Notes under the pieces: generated by a model
Seen by the model: the letters and a program-made list of their open reading frames with translations, nothing else
Told to the model about the DNA's origin: nothing
Database searches by the model: none
Position numbers and translations under genes: made by a program
Assembly: GCA_024742755.1 (NCBI GenBank)
Contig: JANSXW010000059.1
Location: 1-35,530, forward strand
Length of the DNA stretch: 35,530 nucleotides
Source of the DNA: a bacterium
Lineage (GTDB): Bacteria; Bacteroidota; Bacteroidia; Chitinophagales; Saprospiraceae
Direction of reading: 5' to 3'
In this document: positions 14,368 to 22,787 of the stretch, in pieces
How positions within the stretch are numbered: position 1 is the first letter of the stretch
Layout: every line of letters starts with the position of its first letter

Positions 14368-15816
14368 ATGAAAAAACACTACCTCATCCTCCTGCTTTCC
14401 CTGACTACCGCATTGACCGCCAAAGCCCAGCTACAGCCTGGCGATTGGGCAACCCCCTTTACCCTCACCGACATTTCCGGCAATGACCACCGGCTCTACG
14501 ACTACCTGAGCGAAGGCAAACCCGTGGTAATGATCATTTCGGCCACCTGGTGCGCACCCTGCTGGACTTTGCACTCAAGCGGTGTGATGGAAGAAGTCTA
14601 TGAAACTTATGGACCGGATGGAAGCGACGAAATCATGGTCCTTTTCGTAGAAGGGGACCCCAGCACTTCCTATGAACAACTTACCGGACAAGCCTGGCCT
14701 TCGCAGGGCAACTGGGTGGAGGGCACCCCCTACCCTATCATTGATGTGGAGGACTTCCAGCTTCAGTCCGCTTATGGCCTGCTGGGTTACCCGACAGTGG
14801 TCATGATCTGCCCGGACATGCAGGTAAAAGTCCCGCAAATGTGGTCCGGCATCAACACCTGGACTGTTGACTATGTCGTGAACCAGGCTTTCTCCTGTGA
14901 AAATGAACCGCTGCTGCAACAAGACGCCGCCATCCATACCTACGACATCGGCAACAGTTCCTGCTATGACGGTTTTGTCAGTGCCAATCTTTACAATACA
15001 GGCAGTGAAACCCTGACCACCGCTACCATAGAACTCCGCCGCGATGGAGAACTCATGGACACTTACAACTGGACTGGCGAACTGCCTACCGGCGCAGAAA
15101 CGCCTGTCCTTTTTGAAGAGATAGACTTACAGCCAGGGCTGAATATTTTCTCCCTTACCCTCGCTTCTGATGATAATGACCTTTCCAACAACGAGGTTGT
15201 GGTGCCTTTCGTCAAAGCACCGGAAGTCTCTGTAAACCTCGACCTCTACATCCAATCCGACAGCGATGCCGAAGATCATAACAACCGCTGGCAGATTGTG
15301 GATGAGAATGGCAATGCAGTAGCAGAAGGCATGCTCGCCAACAGCACCTATGAGGAAGTCAGCCTCTCCCTTGAAGCCGGGGGCTGCTATGAACTGCGCT
15401 TCTACGATGAGGAAGGCGATGGCATCAACGAAGGCGGCTTCATCCTTGTGCTGGACGAGTTTGGCAACTCCATTGCCGACATCAGCGATTTCCAGGGTAC
15501 CGAAGTATTCGTGAAGTTTTTGGCCACAGCCAATGTGAGCAGCACCCATCGTGCGGAGGCTGTCAAAGACTGGTCTGTATTCCCAAATCCAGCCAGGGAC
15601 TTGGTGCAGGTGCAATATGTACTGAATGAAAGCAGCCCGGTACAACTCAACTGCCTGAATGCTATGGGACAGGTCCTCCAAACCCAGGCGTTCACAGTGC
15701 TGCCTTCCGGCACGCATCAGGCAGCGTTTGACCTGAGCAGCCTGCCAGGTGGCTTATACCAGATCCAAATCACGACTCAAAACGGGACAAGCACGAAAAG
15801 TGTCGTAAAGCAATAG
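14368..15816 (+). CDS. Secreted thioredoxin-fold protein with T9SS type A sorting domain
   Basis: This 482-residue protein has a signal peptide (residues 1-20, ending TAKA-Q), an AhpC/TlpA-like thioredoxin domain with the WCAPC redox motif (Cys62, Cys65), middle beta-domains (about 190-385) and a C-terminal T9SS type A sorting domain of about 80 residues (VFPNPARD..., LSSLPGGLYQIQI, KSVVKQ). It should be exported through the Sec system, then across the outer membrane by T9SS, and be released or attached to the surface. The redox motif suggests oxidative or reductive action on surface disulfides. It stands alone between a candidate promoter and a strong terminator. Confidence 0.9.
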   Translation: MKKHYLILLLSLTTALTAKAQLQPGDWATPFTLTDISGNDHRLYDYLSEGKPVVMIISATWCAPCWTLHSSGVMEEVYETYGPDGSDEIMVLFVEGDPSTSYEQLTGQAWPSQGNWVEGTPYPIIDVEDFQLQSAYGLLGYPTVVMICPDMQVKVPQMWSGINTWTVDYVVNQAFSCENEPLLQQDAAIHTYDIGNSSCYDGFVSANLYNTGSETLTTATIELRRDGELMDTYNWTGELPTGAETPVLFEEIDLQPGLNIFSLTLASDDNDLSNNEVVVPFVKAPEVSVNLDLYIQSDSDAEDHNNRWQIVDENGNAVAEGMLANSTYEEVSLSLEAGGCYELRFYDEEGDGINEGGFILVLDEFGNSIADISDFQGTEVFVKFLATANVSSTHRAEAVKDWSVFPNPARDLVQVQYVLNESSPVQLNCLNAMGQVLQTQAFTVLPSGTHQAAFDLSSLPGGLYQIQITTQNGTSTKSVVKQ

Positions 15817-15828
15817 CGAAAGCGCTAA

Positions 15829-15864
15829 AAAAAGCCCCGGTAGAATGCTCTGCCGGGGCTTTTT
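15829..15864 (+). terminator. Strong intrinsic terminator
   Basis: A 16-bp stem with one T-G pair (left arm 15829-15844, beginning AAAAAGCCCCGG; right arm 15849-15864, ending CCGGGGCTTTTT) encloses the loop ATGC and ends in a T-run. The flanking A and T tracts mean it could work in both directions. Confidence 0.9.
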
Positions 15865-15905
15865 AATTTGCGGTGCACCAATGCTGTAGCCAAAGAAAGG
15901 CGCAC

Positions 15906-16070
15906 TAGAGTTTATTAATGTAGGTTTTGTATAGACCATGGATTAGGATTTTTTGCCAGATCAAAGAACGCCCGGAACCTCGTAGCCTTAGCTACGAAGG
16001 TGAGGACGTGATGCAGAGCTGGTGAAAAAGGCAATTCAGGGGCATACAAAATTTACTTTAATAAACTCTA
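15906..16070. mobile_element. MITE-like palindromic element, no coding sequence
   Basis: The 165-bp segment is bounded by 27-base terminal inverted repeats (15906-15932 and 16044-16070, starting TAGAGTTTATTAA) that match at 24 of 27 positions. Inside are a second inverted pair (TTTTTTGCCAGATC near 15949-15962 with GAGCTGGTGAAAAA at 16016-16029) and a central perfect hairpin TCGTAGC-CTTA-GCTACGA (15980-15997). The outer ends are TA, as expected for a TA target duplication of IS630/Tc1-type elements, though TA is also part of the palindrome. No transposase is encoded. Its right end touches the SDR stop codon. Confidence 0.65.
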
Positions 16071-16862
16071 CTAATTGACATCCATGCCCCGCACCACACG
16101 GGACAGCACACCGGGCAGAAAACGCTTCAGGTAAATGCCCATAATTTCTTTGCCGCCGATGTAGGCTTCTTCCTTCCTTTTGTAAATCGCCCGAAGTGCT
16201 TTGCGGGCAAAATCATTGGGCTCCAGCCCCTGTTTAGTCGTTTGCGCCATCTTGTTATTGGGAGAACCATCGCCGGTCAGCGCGTTGATGCTTACATTGG
16301 TATGCACGTAGCCCGGGCAGATCAACGTCACCCCAATGTTCTTATCGTAGACTTCAGCTCGGAGGCAATCAAAGAAGCCATGCAGGGCGTGCTTAGACGC
16401 CGCATAAGCGGACCTTCTCGGCGTGCCGATTTTACCCATCACACTACTAATGGCAACAATCTGCCCCTGCTTTCGGCGCAGCATATACGGCAGCACCGCC
16501 TTCGTAACCGCCACCGTACCGATAAAATTGACATCCATAATCTTTTGGTCCACCGACAAGTCGGTGTCCGCCACCAGAGAACGCTGAGAGATGCCAGCGT
16601 TATTGACCAGTACGTCTATCTTCCCAAAATGATTGATGGCCCGGGCAGTTATACCGGAAACCTTATCGTATTGCGTGACATCCATCGGCAGGAGCAGTAC
16701 CCGGCTGCTGCGTGGGCAATTTTGCTGCACCCGCTGCAATTCCTGTTCGTTACGGGCCGACAGCACCAGGTCCGCTCCGTGTTCTGCAAAGGCGTAAGCC
16801 AAATGCTCACCTATCCCGGAAGAAGCGCCCGTAATCCAAATAACCTTATCCTTAAAATGCAT
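16071..16862 (-). CDS. SDR family oxidoreductase
   Basis: This 263-residue classical short-chain dehydrogenase has the cofactor motif TGASSGIG (11-18), NNAG (87-90) and catalytic Ser (139/140), Tyr153 and Lys157 (YAASK). The ASARN stretch after the second strand (SARNEQEL) fits NADP preference. It resembles the DHRS7/YqjQ-like group, with a C-terminal region that includes VGGKEIMGIYLKRFLPG-like sequence (here YIGGKEIMGIYLKRFLP); the substrate is unknown, perhaps a lipid or ketone. It is transcribed away from the SixA gene. The stop codon lies directly at the edge of the palindromic element, so the last residues may have been changed by its insertion. Confidence 0.9.
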   Translation of the reverse strand: MHFKDKVIWITGASSGIGEHLAYAFAEHGADLVLSARNEQELQRVQQNCPRSSRVLLLPMDVTQYDKVSGITARAINHFGKIDVLVNNAGISQRSLVADTDLSVDQKIMDVNFIGTVAVTKAVLPYMLRRKQGQIVAISSVMGKIGTPRRSAYAASKHALHGFFDCLRAEVYDKNIGVTLICPGYVHTNVSINALTGDGSPNNKMAQTTKQGLEPNDFARKALRAIYKRKEEAYIGGKEIMGIYLKRFLPGVLSRVVRGMDVN

Positions 16863-16975
16863 GCCTGTTTTTTTTGCAAATTAACCGAAAAAAGTCGAAT
16901 CCTCAGATTCTGCCTCTAAAATCCCCCTTTGGGCCGCCTTCGAAACCCACCAATCGACATTGCAGCTGTAAACGA

Positions 16976-17005
16976 TTTGTCCTATTGTAAAAAGCCTTAT
17001 ATTTC
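16976..17005 (+). promoter_or_regulatory. Possible promoter of the sixA-like gene
   Basis: TTTG (16976-16979) and TATATTTC (16998-17005) are 18 bases apart; the second differs from TAnnTTTG in one base. It lies about 60 bases before the start codon, in the divergent SDR/SixA spacer. Confidence 0.4.
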
Positions 17006-17064
17006 CCGTCCCCATAACCCTGAGGTGCCTGCAAACGGGCCACCTCCGATTTGCACATTAAACT

Positions 17065-17562
17065 ATGAAGACCATTTACTTTGTAAGGCACGCAAAATCC
17101 AGTTGGGAGGATGCCGGCTTAAGAGACTTCCAGAGGCCTTTGAATAAACGGGGGCTGCGTGATGCACCATTCATGGGCAAGCTGCTGCATGCGAAAGGCC
17201 TGCCGCCTGACCGCATCATTACCAGCCCGGCTGTGCGCGCCCGCACCACGGCTAAATATTACGCAAAAGCCCTGCAATATCCCGAAACGGAAGTACAGGA
17301 AGAACCGCTCATCTACGAAGCCTTCCCGGAGGATATTTTGCGGCTGATCGGGCAGTTCGATCCGGCATGGAATGTGGTGTACCTTTTTGGGCACAACCCT
17401 ACCTGGACCACCCTTGCCAATTCTTTTGCCGAAGCCTTTATCGCCAATATTCCGACCTGCGGGACGTTTAGGGTAGATGCAGAGGTGGACGACTGGGCTG
17501 CATTTACCGCCCAAACCGGCCGCCTTAGCGAATTTCATTACCCTAAACAGTACTTTTCCTGA
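17065..17562 (+). CDS. sixA: Histidine phosphatase family protein (SixA type)
   Basis: This 165-residue single-domain phosphatase has the catalytic RHA motif (Arg8, His9; FVRHAKSSWED), SPAVRARTTA with a second arginine, and the second histidine in FGHNPTW (His110). Size and motifs match SixA, which removes phosphate from histidine phosphotransfer proteins. In Bacteroidota the true substrate has not been shown, so the symbol is by similarity. Its TGA stop overlaps the ATG of the DUF4296 gene by one base. A PhoB/PhoR-like pair lies just downstream, but a functional link is only suggested by the position. Confidence 0.88.
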   Translation: MKTIYFVRHAKSSWEDAGLRDFQRPLNKRGLRDAPFMGKLLHAKGLPPDRIITSPAVRARTTAKYYAKALQYPETEVQEEPLIYEAFPEDILRLIGQFDPAWNVVYLFGHNPTWTTLANSFAEAFIANIPTCGTFRVDAEVDDWAAFTAQTGRLSEFHYPKQYFS

Positions 17563-17915
17563 TGCGACACGCCTCCTTGCTCCTGCTTGCCTGCTGCCTT
17601 AGCTTCTTTTTTTCCGGCTGTGAAACACCAGAGGAAAAACCCCTTATCTCAGAAGATAAGCTGATTAATGTCCTGGCGGATATACATATTGCCGAAGCTG
17701 CCCTGCAGGCCCTGAGAGGGCAAACCAAGGACAGCATGTCTCAGACCTACTACCAGCAAATCTACACCATACACGGCGTAGACTCGGTGGAAGTGCAGGA
17801 AACCCTGGAGTCCATGCGGGAAAAGCCGGCAGAGATGAAGGACCTCTATGATAAGGTGATGGAGCGGGTGGAAAAGCTCAATGCCAGGTCCAAAGAACCG
17901 GAGGAGCGGGACTGA
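17562..17915 (+). CDS. DUF4296 domain lipoprotein
   Basis: This 117-residue protein has a lipoprotein signal (MRHASLLLLACCLSFFFSGC, Cys20) followed by the DUF4296 pattern: ISEDKLINVLADIHIAEAAL, YYQQIYTIHGVD, and a helical tail (LYDKVMERVEKLNAR). The family is widespread in Bacteroidota and has no defined function. Its start overlaps the stop of the sixA-like gene (TGATG), so the two are translationally coupled. Confidence 0.87.
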   Translation: MRHASLLLLACCLSFFFSGCETPEEKPLISEDKLINVLADIHIAEAALQALRGQTKDSMSQTYYQQIYTIHGVDSVEVQETLESMREKPAEMKDLYDKVMERVEKLNARSKEPEERD

Positions 17916-17925
17916 CCGCCATTTC

Positions 17926-17982
17926 TTAACATATACTTAATGCCGCTTTCGCTGAATCCGCCTGCCGAAGCCGTTAACTTTG
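17926..17982 (+). promoter_or_regulatory. Candidate promoter region of the response-regulator gene
   Basis: TAACTTTG (17975-17982) fits the -7 consensus TAnnTTTG, but no good -33 box is seen. Upstream, TTAACA (17926-17931) and TTAATG (17937-17942) are placed 11 bases apart, a spacing known from PhoB/PhoP-type direct-repeat sites; the match is weak and may be chance. Confidence 0.35.
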
Positions 17983-18038
17983 ACCGCATGCGACTTGGGC
18001 TCCTGCTAGAGCCCCTTTTTCAACCAATCCTCACATAG

Positions 18039-18725
18039 ATGGACCCTGTCAAAATTCTCATTGTAGATGATGAACCAGATATACTTGATTTTATCCGGTA
18101 TAATCTGGTAAAGGAAGGATTTGAAGTCTTTACCGCATCCAATGGAGAAGATGGCATCAAGACTGCCGAACAAGTCAAGCCCCGCCTGATCATCCTCGAT
18201 ATCATGATGCCCAAAATGGACGGCGTGGAAGTCTGCCGGCAGTTGCGGAGCAAACCGGAGTTTGAACATACCCTGATCACCTTCCTCACCGCGCGGGAAG
18301 AGGATTATTCCCAGATTGCAGCCCTTGATGTGGGCGGAGACGACTACATCACCAAGCCCATCCGCCCCAGAGTATTCCTCAGCCGGATCAAAGCCCTGCT
18401 GCGGCGCTCCGAGCGCCGGGAAGAAGAACGGGAAGAACCGAACACGCTTTCCATAGGCGACCTCATCATTGACCGGGACCGGGTCACCGTTTCCAAGGGA
18501 GAAGAGGTCATCGAACTGGCCAAAAAGGAATTCGAACTGCTTTACCTGCTGGTATCCAAGCCCGGCAAAGTCTTTTCCAGAGAGGAAATCTTCAACAAGG
18601 TATGGGGCACAGACGTCATCGTCGGCAACCGCACTATTGATGTACACATCCGGAAACTCCGGGAAAAGATTGGAGACCACTACATCAAAACCATCAAAGG
18701 CATTGGCTATAAGTTTGAATTTTAG
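18039..18725 (+). CDS. Response regulator, OmpR/PhoB family
   Basis: This 228-residue regulator has an N-terminal receiver domain (phosphoacceptor Asp54 in LIILDIMMPKMDG, acidic pair Asp10/Asp11, conserved Lys in ITKPIRP) and a C-terminal winged-helix DNA-binding domain (TLSIGDLIIDRDRVTV to HIRKLREKIGDHYIKTIKG). Order, length and the histidine kinase 47 bp downstream fit the PhoB/PhoR pair of Bacteroidota, which responds to phosphate. The signal is inferred from family resemblance; no phosphate uptake genes are in the window. Confidence 0.92.
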   Translation: MDPVKILIVDDEPDILDFIRYNLVKEGFEVFTASNGEDGIKTAEQVKPRLIILDIMMPKMDGVEVCRQLRSKPEFEHTLITFLTAREEDYSQIAALDVGGDDYITKPIRPRVFLSRIKALLRRSERREEEREEPNTLSIGDLIIDRDRVTVSKGEEVIELAKKEFELLYLLVSKPGKVFSREEIFNKVWGTDVIVGNRTIDVHIRKLREKIGDHYIKTIKGIGYKFEF

Positions 18726-18772
18726 GCCCTGCGTAGCCGTCTTGTAATCCCATTAAACACAACCACAACCTG

Positions 18773-19831
18773 ATGCTGAAAAACCCTACGCCACAGCAAA
18801 TCGCACAAATCGTAGCGCTGTACATTACGGCTTCATCCCTCTTGGTCTGGGGCGCGCTTGAAGTGGTCCGTGCCCGCTTTGAACTCACCTGGCTGTTTAC
18901 CCTGGCACTGCTCGGCATTGCCCTGTTCGCCTCCGCCTACCTGATCACCATTTTTTACCTGCGCAAGTACATCTACCGCAAAATCAAACTCATCTACAAA
19001 ACCATCCACAAGCACAAAGTCTCGCCTCAGGAGAAAAATAAAAACATTGATGTGCGCGAAAACATCATTGATGAGGTGGAAAAACAGGTCGCAGAATGGG
19101 CCGAACAGCAGCAGGAAGAACTGGATAAGTACAAAGCCTGGGCGGAGTACCGCCGCAACTTTGTTGGCGACATCTCCCACGAGCTCAAAACGCCCATTTT
19201 CAATATTCAGGGTTACCTGCATACGCTGCTCGACGGCGCATTGGAAGACCCCAACGTCAACACCACCTTTCTCCAAAAAGCGGCCAAAAATCTGGAGCGC
19301 CTGCACATCATCGTGGAGGACCTGGAAGCCATTTCCCGCCTCGAATCCGGGGAGCTGATGCTGGAGATTCAAAGCTTCGACATCTACGCCCTGGCAGCAG
19401 AGGTATTTGAAGACCTCGAATTCAAGGCCAAACAGCGCAACATCACCCTGGAATTTAAGGACGGGGCTTCCCAAAGCTTTAAGGTGCAAGCCGACCGGGA
19501 GAGCATCCGTCAGGTGCTGACCAACCTGGTGAGCAACTCCATCAAATACGGGGAAGAGAATGGCCGTACCCGCATCGGTTTCTACGATATGGACGGCAAC
19601 ATCCTCATCGAAGTCGCAGACAATGGGCTCGGCATCCCCAAAAAGCACCTCAACCATGTCTTCGACCGCTTCTACCGGGTAGACAAAAGCCGTTCCCGGG
19701 AGCGCGGCGGTTCGGGACTGGGCTTGTCCATTGTGAAGCACATCATTGAAGCGCACAAGCAGACCATCAATGTGCGGAGTACGCCCGGACTGGGCTCTAC
19801 TTTTGGGTTCACCCTCAAAAAGGGGAGTTAG
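18773..19831 (+). CDS. Sensor histidine kinase, PhoR-like
   Basis: This 352-residue inner-membrane kinase has two transmembrane helices (about 11-31 and 41-63) with almost no periplasmic loop, a helical linker rich in charged residues (about 75-125), the HisKA box GDISHELKTP (His136), and a HATPase domain with N box (LTNLVSNSIKYG), G1 (DNGLGIP), F box and G2 (GGSGLGLSIVK). The lack of an extracellular domain suggests sensing through a partner, as PhoR does through PhoU and the Pst system. It should phosphorylate the adjacent response regulator. Its stop is only 8 bp from the stop of the convergent surface-protein gene. Confidence 0.92.
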   Translation: MLKNPTPQQIAQIVALYITASSLLVWGALEVVRARFELTWLFTLALLGIALFASAYLITIFYLRKYIYRKIKLIYKTIHKHKVSPQEKNKNIDVRENIIDEVEKQVAEWAEQQQEELDKYKAWAEYRRNFVGDISHELKTPIFNIQGYLHTLLDGALEDPNVNTTFLQKAAKNLERLHIIVEDLEAISRLESGELMLEIQSFDIYALAAEVFEDLEFKAKQRNITLEFKDGASQSFKVQADRESIRQVLTNLVSNSIKYGEENGRTRIGFYDMDGNILIEVADNGLGIPKKHLNHVFDRFYRVDKSRSRERGGSGLGLSIVKHIIEAHKQTINVRSTPGLGSTFGFTLKKGS

Positions 19832-19839
19832 CTGACGGG

Positions 19840-22488
19840 CTACCGGATCAGATTCACCTCACCTGACCGCTCCACGGTGATGCCATTGCCTCGTTCCAAC
19901 ACCAAATGATACCCGTAGACACCTGCCGGAGCCGTTTCCCCTTTGTACATGCCTTCCCACCCCATCTGACTGGCAGAAAGCTGGAAATCGCTTGCTTCGT
20001 AAACCAGGCTGCCCCAGCGGTTGAAAATGCGGAAACTGACACCCCGAACAAATTCAGGGCCAGCGTAGGGCAGGAGCACATCATTGATGCCATCGTTATT
20101 GGGTGAAAAAGCCGTAGGCACATAAATCCGTTCCACATTATTCACTTCCACTACAATTCTTGCGGTAACCGTGCAGCCATCACTGGTTAGGCCGGTAACG
20201 GTGTAGGTGGTGGTGCGCTCCGGGCTCACCCTCACCGTTGCACAGCCCTGGCATACGGCCGGTTCCCAAACCAGGTTATCGGGAAGCTCCGTACCTGCGT
20301 CCAGCGGTTGCGCCACCAGGTCTATGGAATCGCCCGGGATAATGATGGGTGCGGCCCCCTGCCCGGGCGAGAACAGCCGAAAACCTGCCGGAACCGCAGA
20401 TTCCAGGTCAAATAGCGCAACGCCCTCACAGCCACCGCCATCCTGAACACGCAGGCTGTAGTTCCCTGCTTCCAGCCCGGCAAACGACGGAGACTGCTGC
20501 AACGGTTGGTCATTTAAGCCGAACAAATAGGGCGGCTGCCCCCCAATGACGCTGTCCACGATTAGACTTCCGGTGCCGTCAGGCGTGCAGCCCGGATTAG
20601 TGACACTGACGACCAATTCAGGGGTAGCGCGGTTGTCGGCTACGGTTATGGTGTCCGCATTAGCGCATCCGGTGCTCGTATTCGTGACTTCCAGCGCATA
20701 AGCGCCTGCTTCAGAGGCCGTAGGGTTGGCAATGCCTGTATCGGAGAGCACGCCTCCGCCCAGGGGCGTCCACGTATATTCGAACCCAACCATGGCAGGG
20801 CTGCCAACCACAACCTCATCCCTATCACAATCCAGGCTGTACGGCCCGCCGGTTTCCACCACAGGAACCGGCAGGATATCAAGATTGAAAAAGGCAGAGT
20901 CCGGCTGGCAAATGCCGTTGTTTTGTAAATAGGCAATTTGAACCGCTCCGGAGGTGGTCAGTTGAGCCAGGTTGAATTGCCCGGTGGAGGCATTGAGGGC
21001 ACCATCGGGTACATCTCCTGCGGTAACGGTCCAGGTCCCGCCCGCGTCCGCGCCGGCCAGAATATCGCTCAGGTCCAACAGGCTGTCCAGTGCCGCGCAA
21101 AAGTCCAGGTCCTTCCCCACTCCGGCAGCTGGAAAAGGTACGACAGTAAAGTCCAGAGCTGGAAAGGGGCCATCATAGGTACAGGCCGGGGCACTGCTGT
21201 CAGAAAAGCTGGCAATGACGATGCTCCCACTCCCGGGGACGGAGACAGACAAGGCATTCGTCCCGGCTTGCAGCCCCGGAAGGGTATTTGTCAGCCCATT
21301 GTAAGTGTACTCCACCGTAAAGGGGCCCGGGCTTTCTGTTTCAATAAGCAGGGCCAAATCCAGAGGCGCCCCCTCGCAGAGTTCGGTTGCTCCTTCCAGG
21401 GCCAAGTTGTAATCCGGGCATTCCAAGGTTATGCACCCTCCGGAATAAACATGGCTTAGGCAGCCTTCCGCTGACACGGCAAACAGCTCGTAGTTGACCT
21501 GCTGATTTTCTGTGAGCCCTTCGATCAGGTAAGTCGTATCAGAAGTGAAGGCCCCGGTTGGCCCATCGAGCACATCCATTTGGTAGGTGCTTGCGCCCAT
21601 CGTAGGCGGCCAGGATAACAGGATGCTGCTCGCAGTCGCCTCACAATCTACAGCGGGTACCGTGCCCGGCGTTTCGCCAACGGTGATGGTTATCTCCGCA
21701 GTAGCTTCACAAACCGGCCCAAAGCTGATGTCATCGAGCGCAAAGTCGTTGCCTGTAGACTCGTTGTTGACATTGGTCACGCAGATTTCCACATCAGTGG
21801 CGCCCCCCGAATTCCAGGTGGCATAGAAGGGCACCCAATCGCAGGTAACCGGGGTGGCTTCTGCGGTATTCCCCAACAGCACCCCATCAAAGGAGAACTG
21901 CAGGTTCGCAGGGTTTTCCGTAGTCACTGAAGCGACCCAGGCTGAAAAGGCATAGTCCGTACCAGGCGTTACGCTCACCACCTGACACCAGACATCGTTT
22001 TGCTGATCCGAGCTGTTCACCACCATCATATTGCCATTGCCGGTGGTATGGTCACCACAGGGCGCAAAGTCCTCGTGGGTAGCCATGGGGTTGTTGCTGA
22101 TCAGGTATTCGCCTTCATTGTGGAGGGGCCCGTTTGGCCCGCCACTCCCCTGCCCGTAGTCGGTCGTAAACCCGGCATTGCCCAGTTCAAAGTCGCCGTT
22201 GAAAATTAGATTTTCGCCTATCGCCTGTGCGGTGATGGTGTAAGTTTGGGTCGTTGCCGGGGTTGCAGTCGTCACAGCAGCTGAGGGGTCGGCCAGCCCC
22301 GCACCGGGCGACCACTGAAAGTTAAATGGCGTGGCCGAAAAAGAAGCAGCAACCGGCACCGGTTCGCCAGGCGTGCACAGCGTGGTGTCTTCTGATACCG
22401 TGATGGTGAAATTATCACAATCCTGAGAGAACCCTACCCTTCCAAACAGCAGCAAAAAAAGGCCTAAGCCTGCTAAGCGAATATTCAT
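19840..22488 (-). CDS. Large surface protein with gliding-motility (T9SS type B) C-terminal domain
   Basis: This 882-residue secreted protein has a signal peptide (ending VGFS-Q near residue 21), a PKD-like domain (about 25-90), a galactose-binding/jelly-roll-like domain (ENLIFNGDFELGN, then FALDDISFGPVC, about 92-262), a fibronectin III-like domain (about 283-350), further PKD-like domains and a SprB-like repeat (near VTNPGCTPDGTG to LRVQDGGGC). It ends with the CHU_C domain (IYVPTAFSPNNDGINDVLLP, RIFNRWGSLVY, PAGVYGYHLVL). It is probably delivered to the cell surface by T9SS and may bind polysaccharide. It has 12 or more cysteines, probably disulfides. Confidence 0.9.
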   Translation of the reverse strand: MNIRLAGLGLFLLLFGRVGFSQDCDNFTITVSEDTTLCTPGEPVPVAASFSATPFNFQWSPGAGLADPSAAVTTATPATTQTYTITAQAIGENLIFNGDFELGNAGFTTDYGQGSGGPNGPLHNEGEYLISNNPMATHEDFAPCGDHTTGNGNMMVVNSSDQQNDVWCQVVSVTPGTDYAFSAWVASVTTENPANLQFSFDGVLLGNTAEATPVTCDWVPFYATWNSGGATDVEICVTNVNNESTGNDFALDDISFGPVCEATAEITITVGETPGTVPAVDCEATASSILLSWPPTMGASTYQMDVLDGPTGAFTSDTTYLIEGLTENQQVNYELFAVSAEGCLSHVYSGGCITLECPDYNLALEGATELCEGAPLDLALLIETESPGPFTVEYTYNGLTNTLPGLQAGTNALSVSVPGSGSIVIASFSDSSAPACTYDGPFPALDFTVVPFPAAGVGKDLDFCAALDSLLDLSDILAGADAGGTWTVTAGDVPDGALNASTGQFNLAQLTTSGAVQIAYLQNNGICQPDSAFFNLDILPVPVVETGGPYSLDCDRDEVVVGSPAMVGFEYTWTPLGGGVLSDTGIANPTASEAGAYALEVTNTSTGCANADTITVADNRATPELVVSVTNPGCTPDGTGSLIVDSVIGGQPPYLFGLNDQPLQQSPSFAGLEAGNYSLRVQDGGGCEGVALFDLESAVPAGFRLFSPGQGAAPIIIPGDSIDLVAQPLDAGTELPDNLVWEPAVCQGCATVRVSPERTTTYTVTGLTSDGCTVTARIVVEVNNVERIYVPTAFSPNNDGINDVLLPYAGPEFVRGVSFRIFNRWGSLVYEASDFQLSASQMGWEGMYKGETAPAGVYGYHLVLERGNGITVERSGEVNLIR

Positions 22489-22626
22489 AACGATTCATTT
22501 TTTGGGAATAAAGCCACAAGGAGCCCGACCCACAGATCAGGCCGCCCGTTTCCAATACCTGGAAATTGATATAAGTAGGACCGGGGTAAAAAAGGTTGGA
22601 GATTTGATTTGTTGCTGTGGTACCGG

Positions 22627-22634
22627 CAAAGATA
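22627..22634 (-). promoter_or_regulatory. Candidate -7 box for the surface-protein gene
   Basis: On the minus strand the sequence reads TATCTTTG, a perfect TAnnTTTG box, about 140 bases before the start codon. No clear -33 element is seen, and the leader would be about 130 bases long. Confidence 0.35.
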
Positions 22635-22707
22635 GAACAATCTGCCATAAGTGCAGCCCGCTTGAAAGGAAGCTTTACGGAACGGTCGGTTTCGACCCAG
22701 GCAGCGC

Positions 22708-22755
22708 AAAAAATACAAATGCCCCGAAAGCGGTTGTTTCGCTCCCGGGGCATGT
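22708..22755 (-). terminator. Terminator of the SusC/SusD operon
   Basis: On the minus strand, ATGCCCCG (22746-22753) pairs with CGGGGCAT (22719-22726), with further pairing inside (AGCG/CGCT), and a run of six T (22708-22713) follows after seven bases. It lies about 35 bases beyond the SusD stop codon. Confidence 0.7.
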
Positions 22756-22787
22756 TGCAATCAGCGCCTAAGGCGCCTGTTTGTCAT

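Noticed and set aside
17926-17942. PHO-box-like direct repeat before the PhoB-like gene
   Set aside because: Only two partial half-sites 11 bases apart are seen; the site consensus in this phylum is not certain enough for a separate claim.
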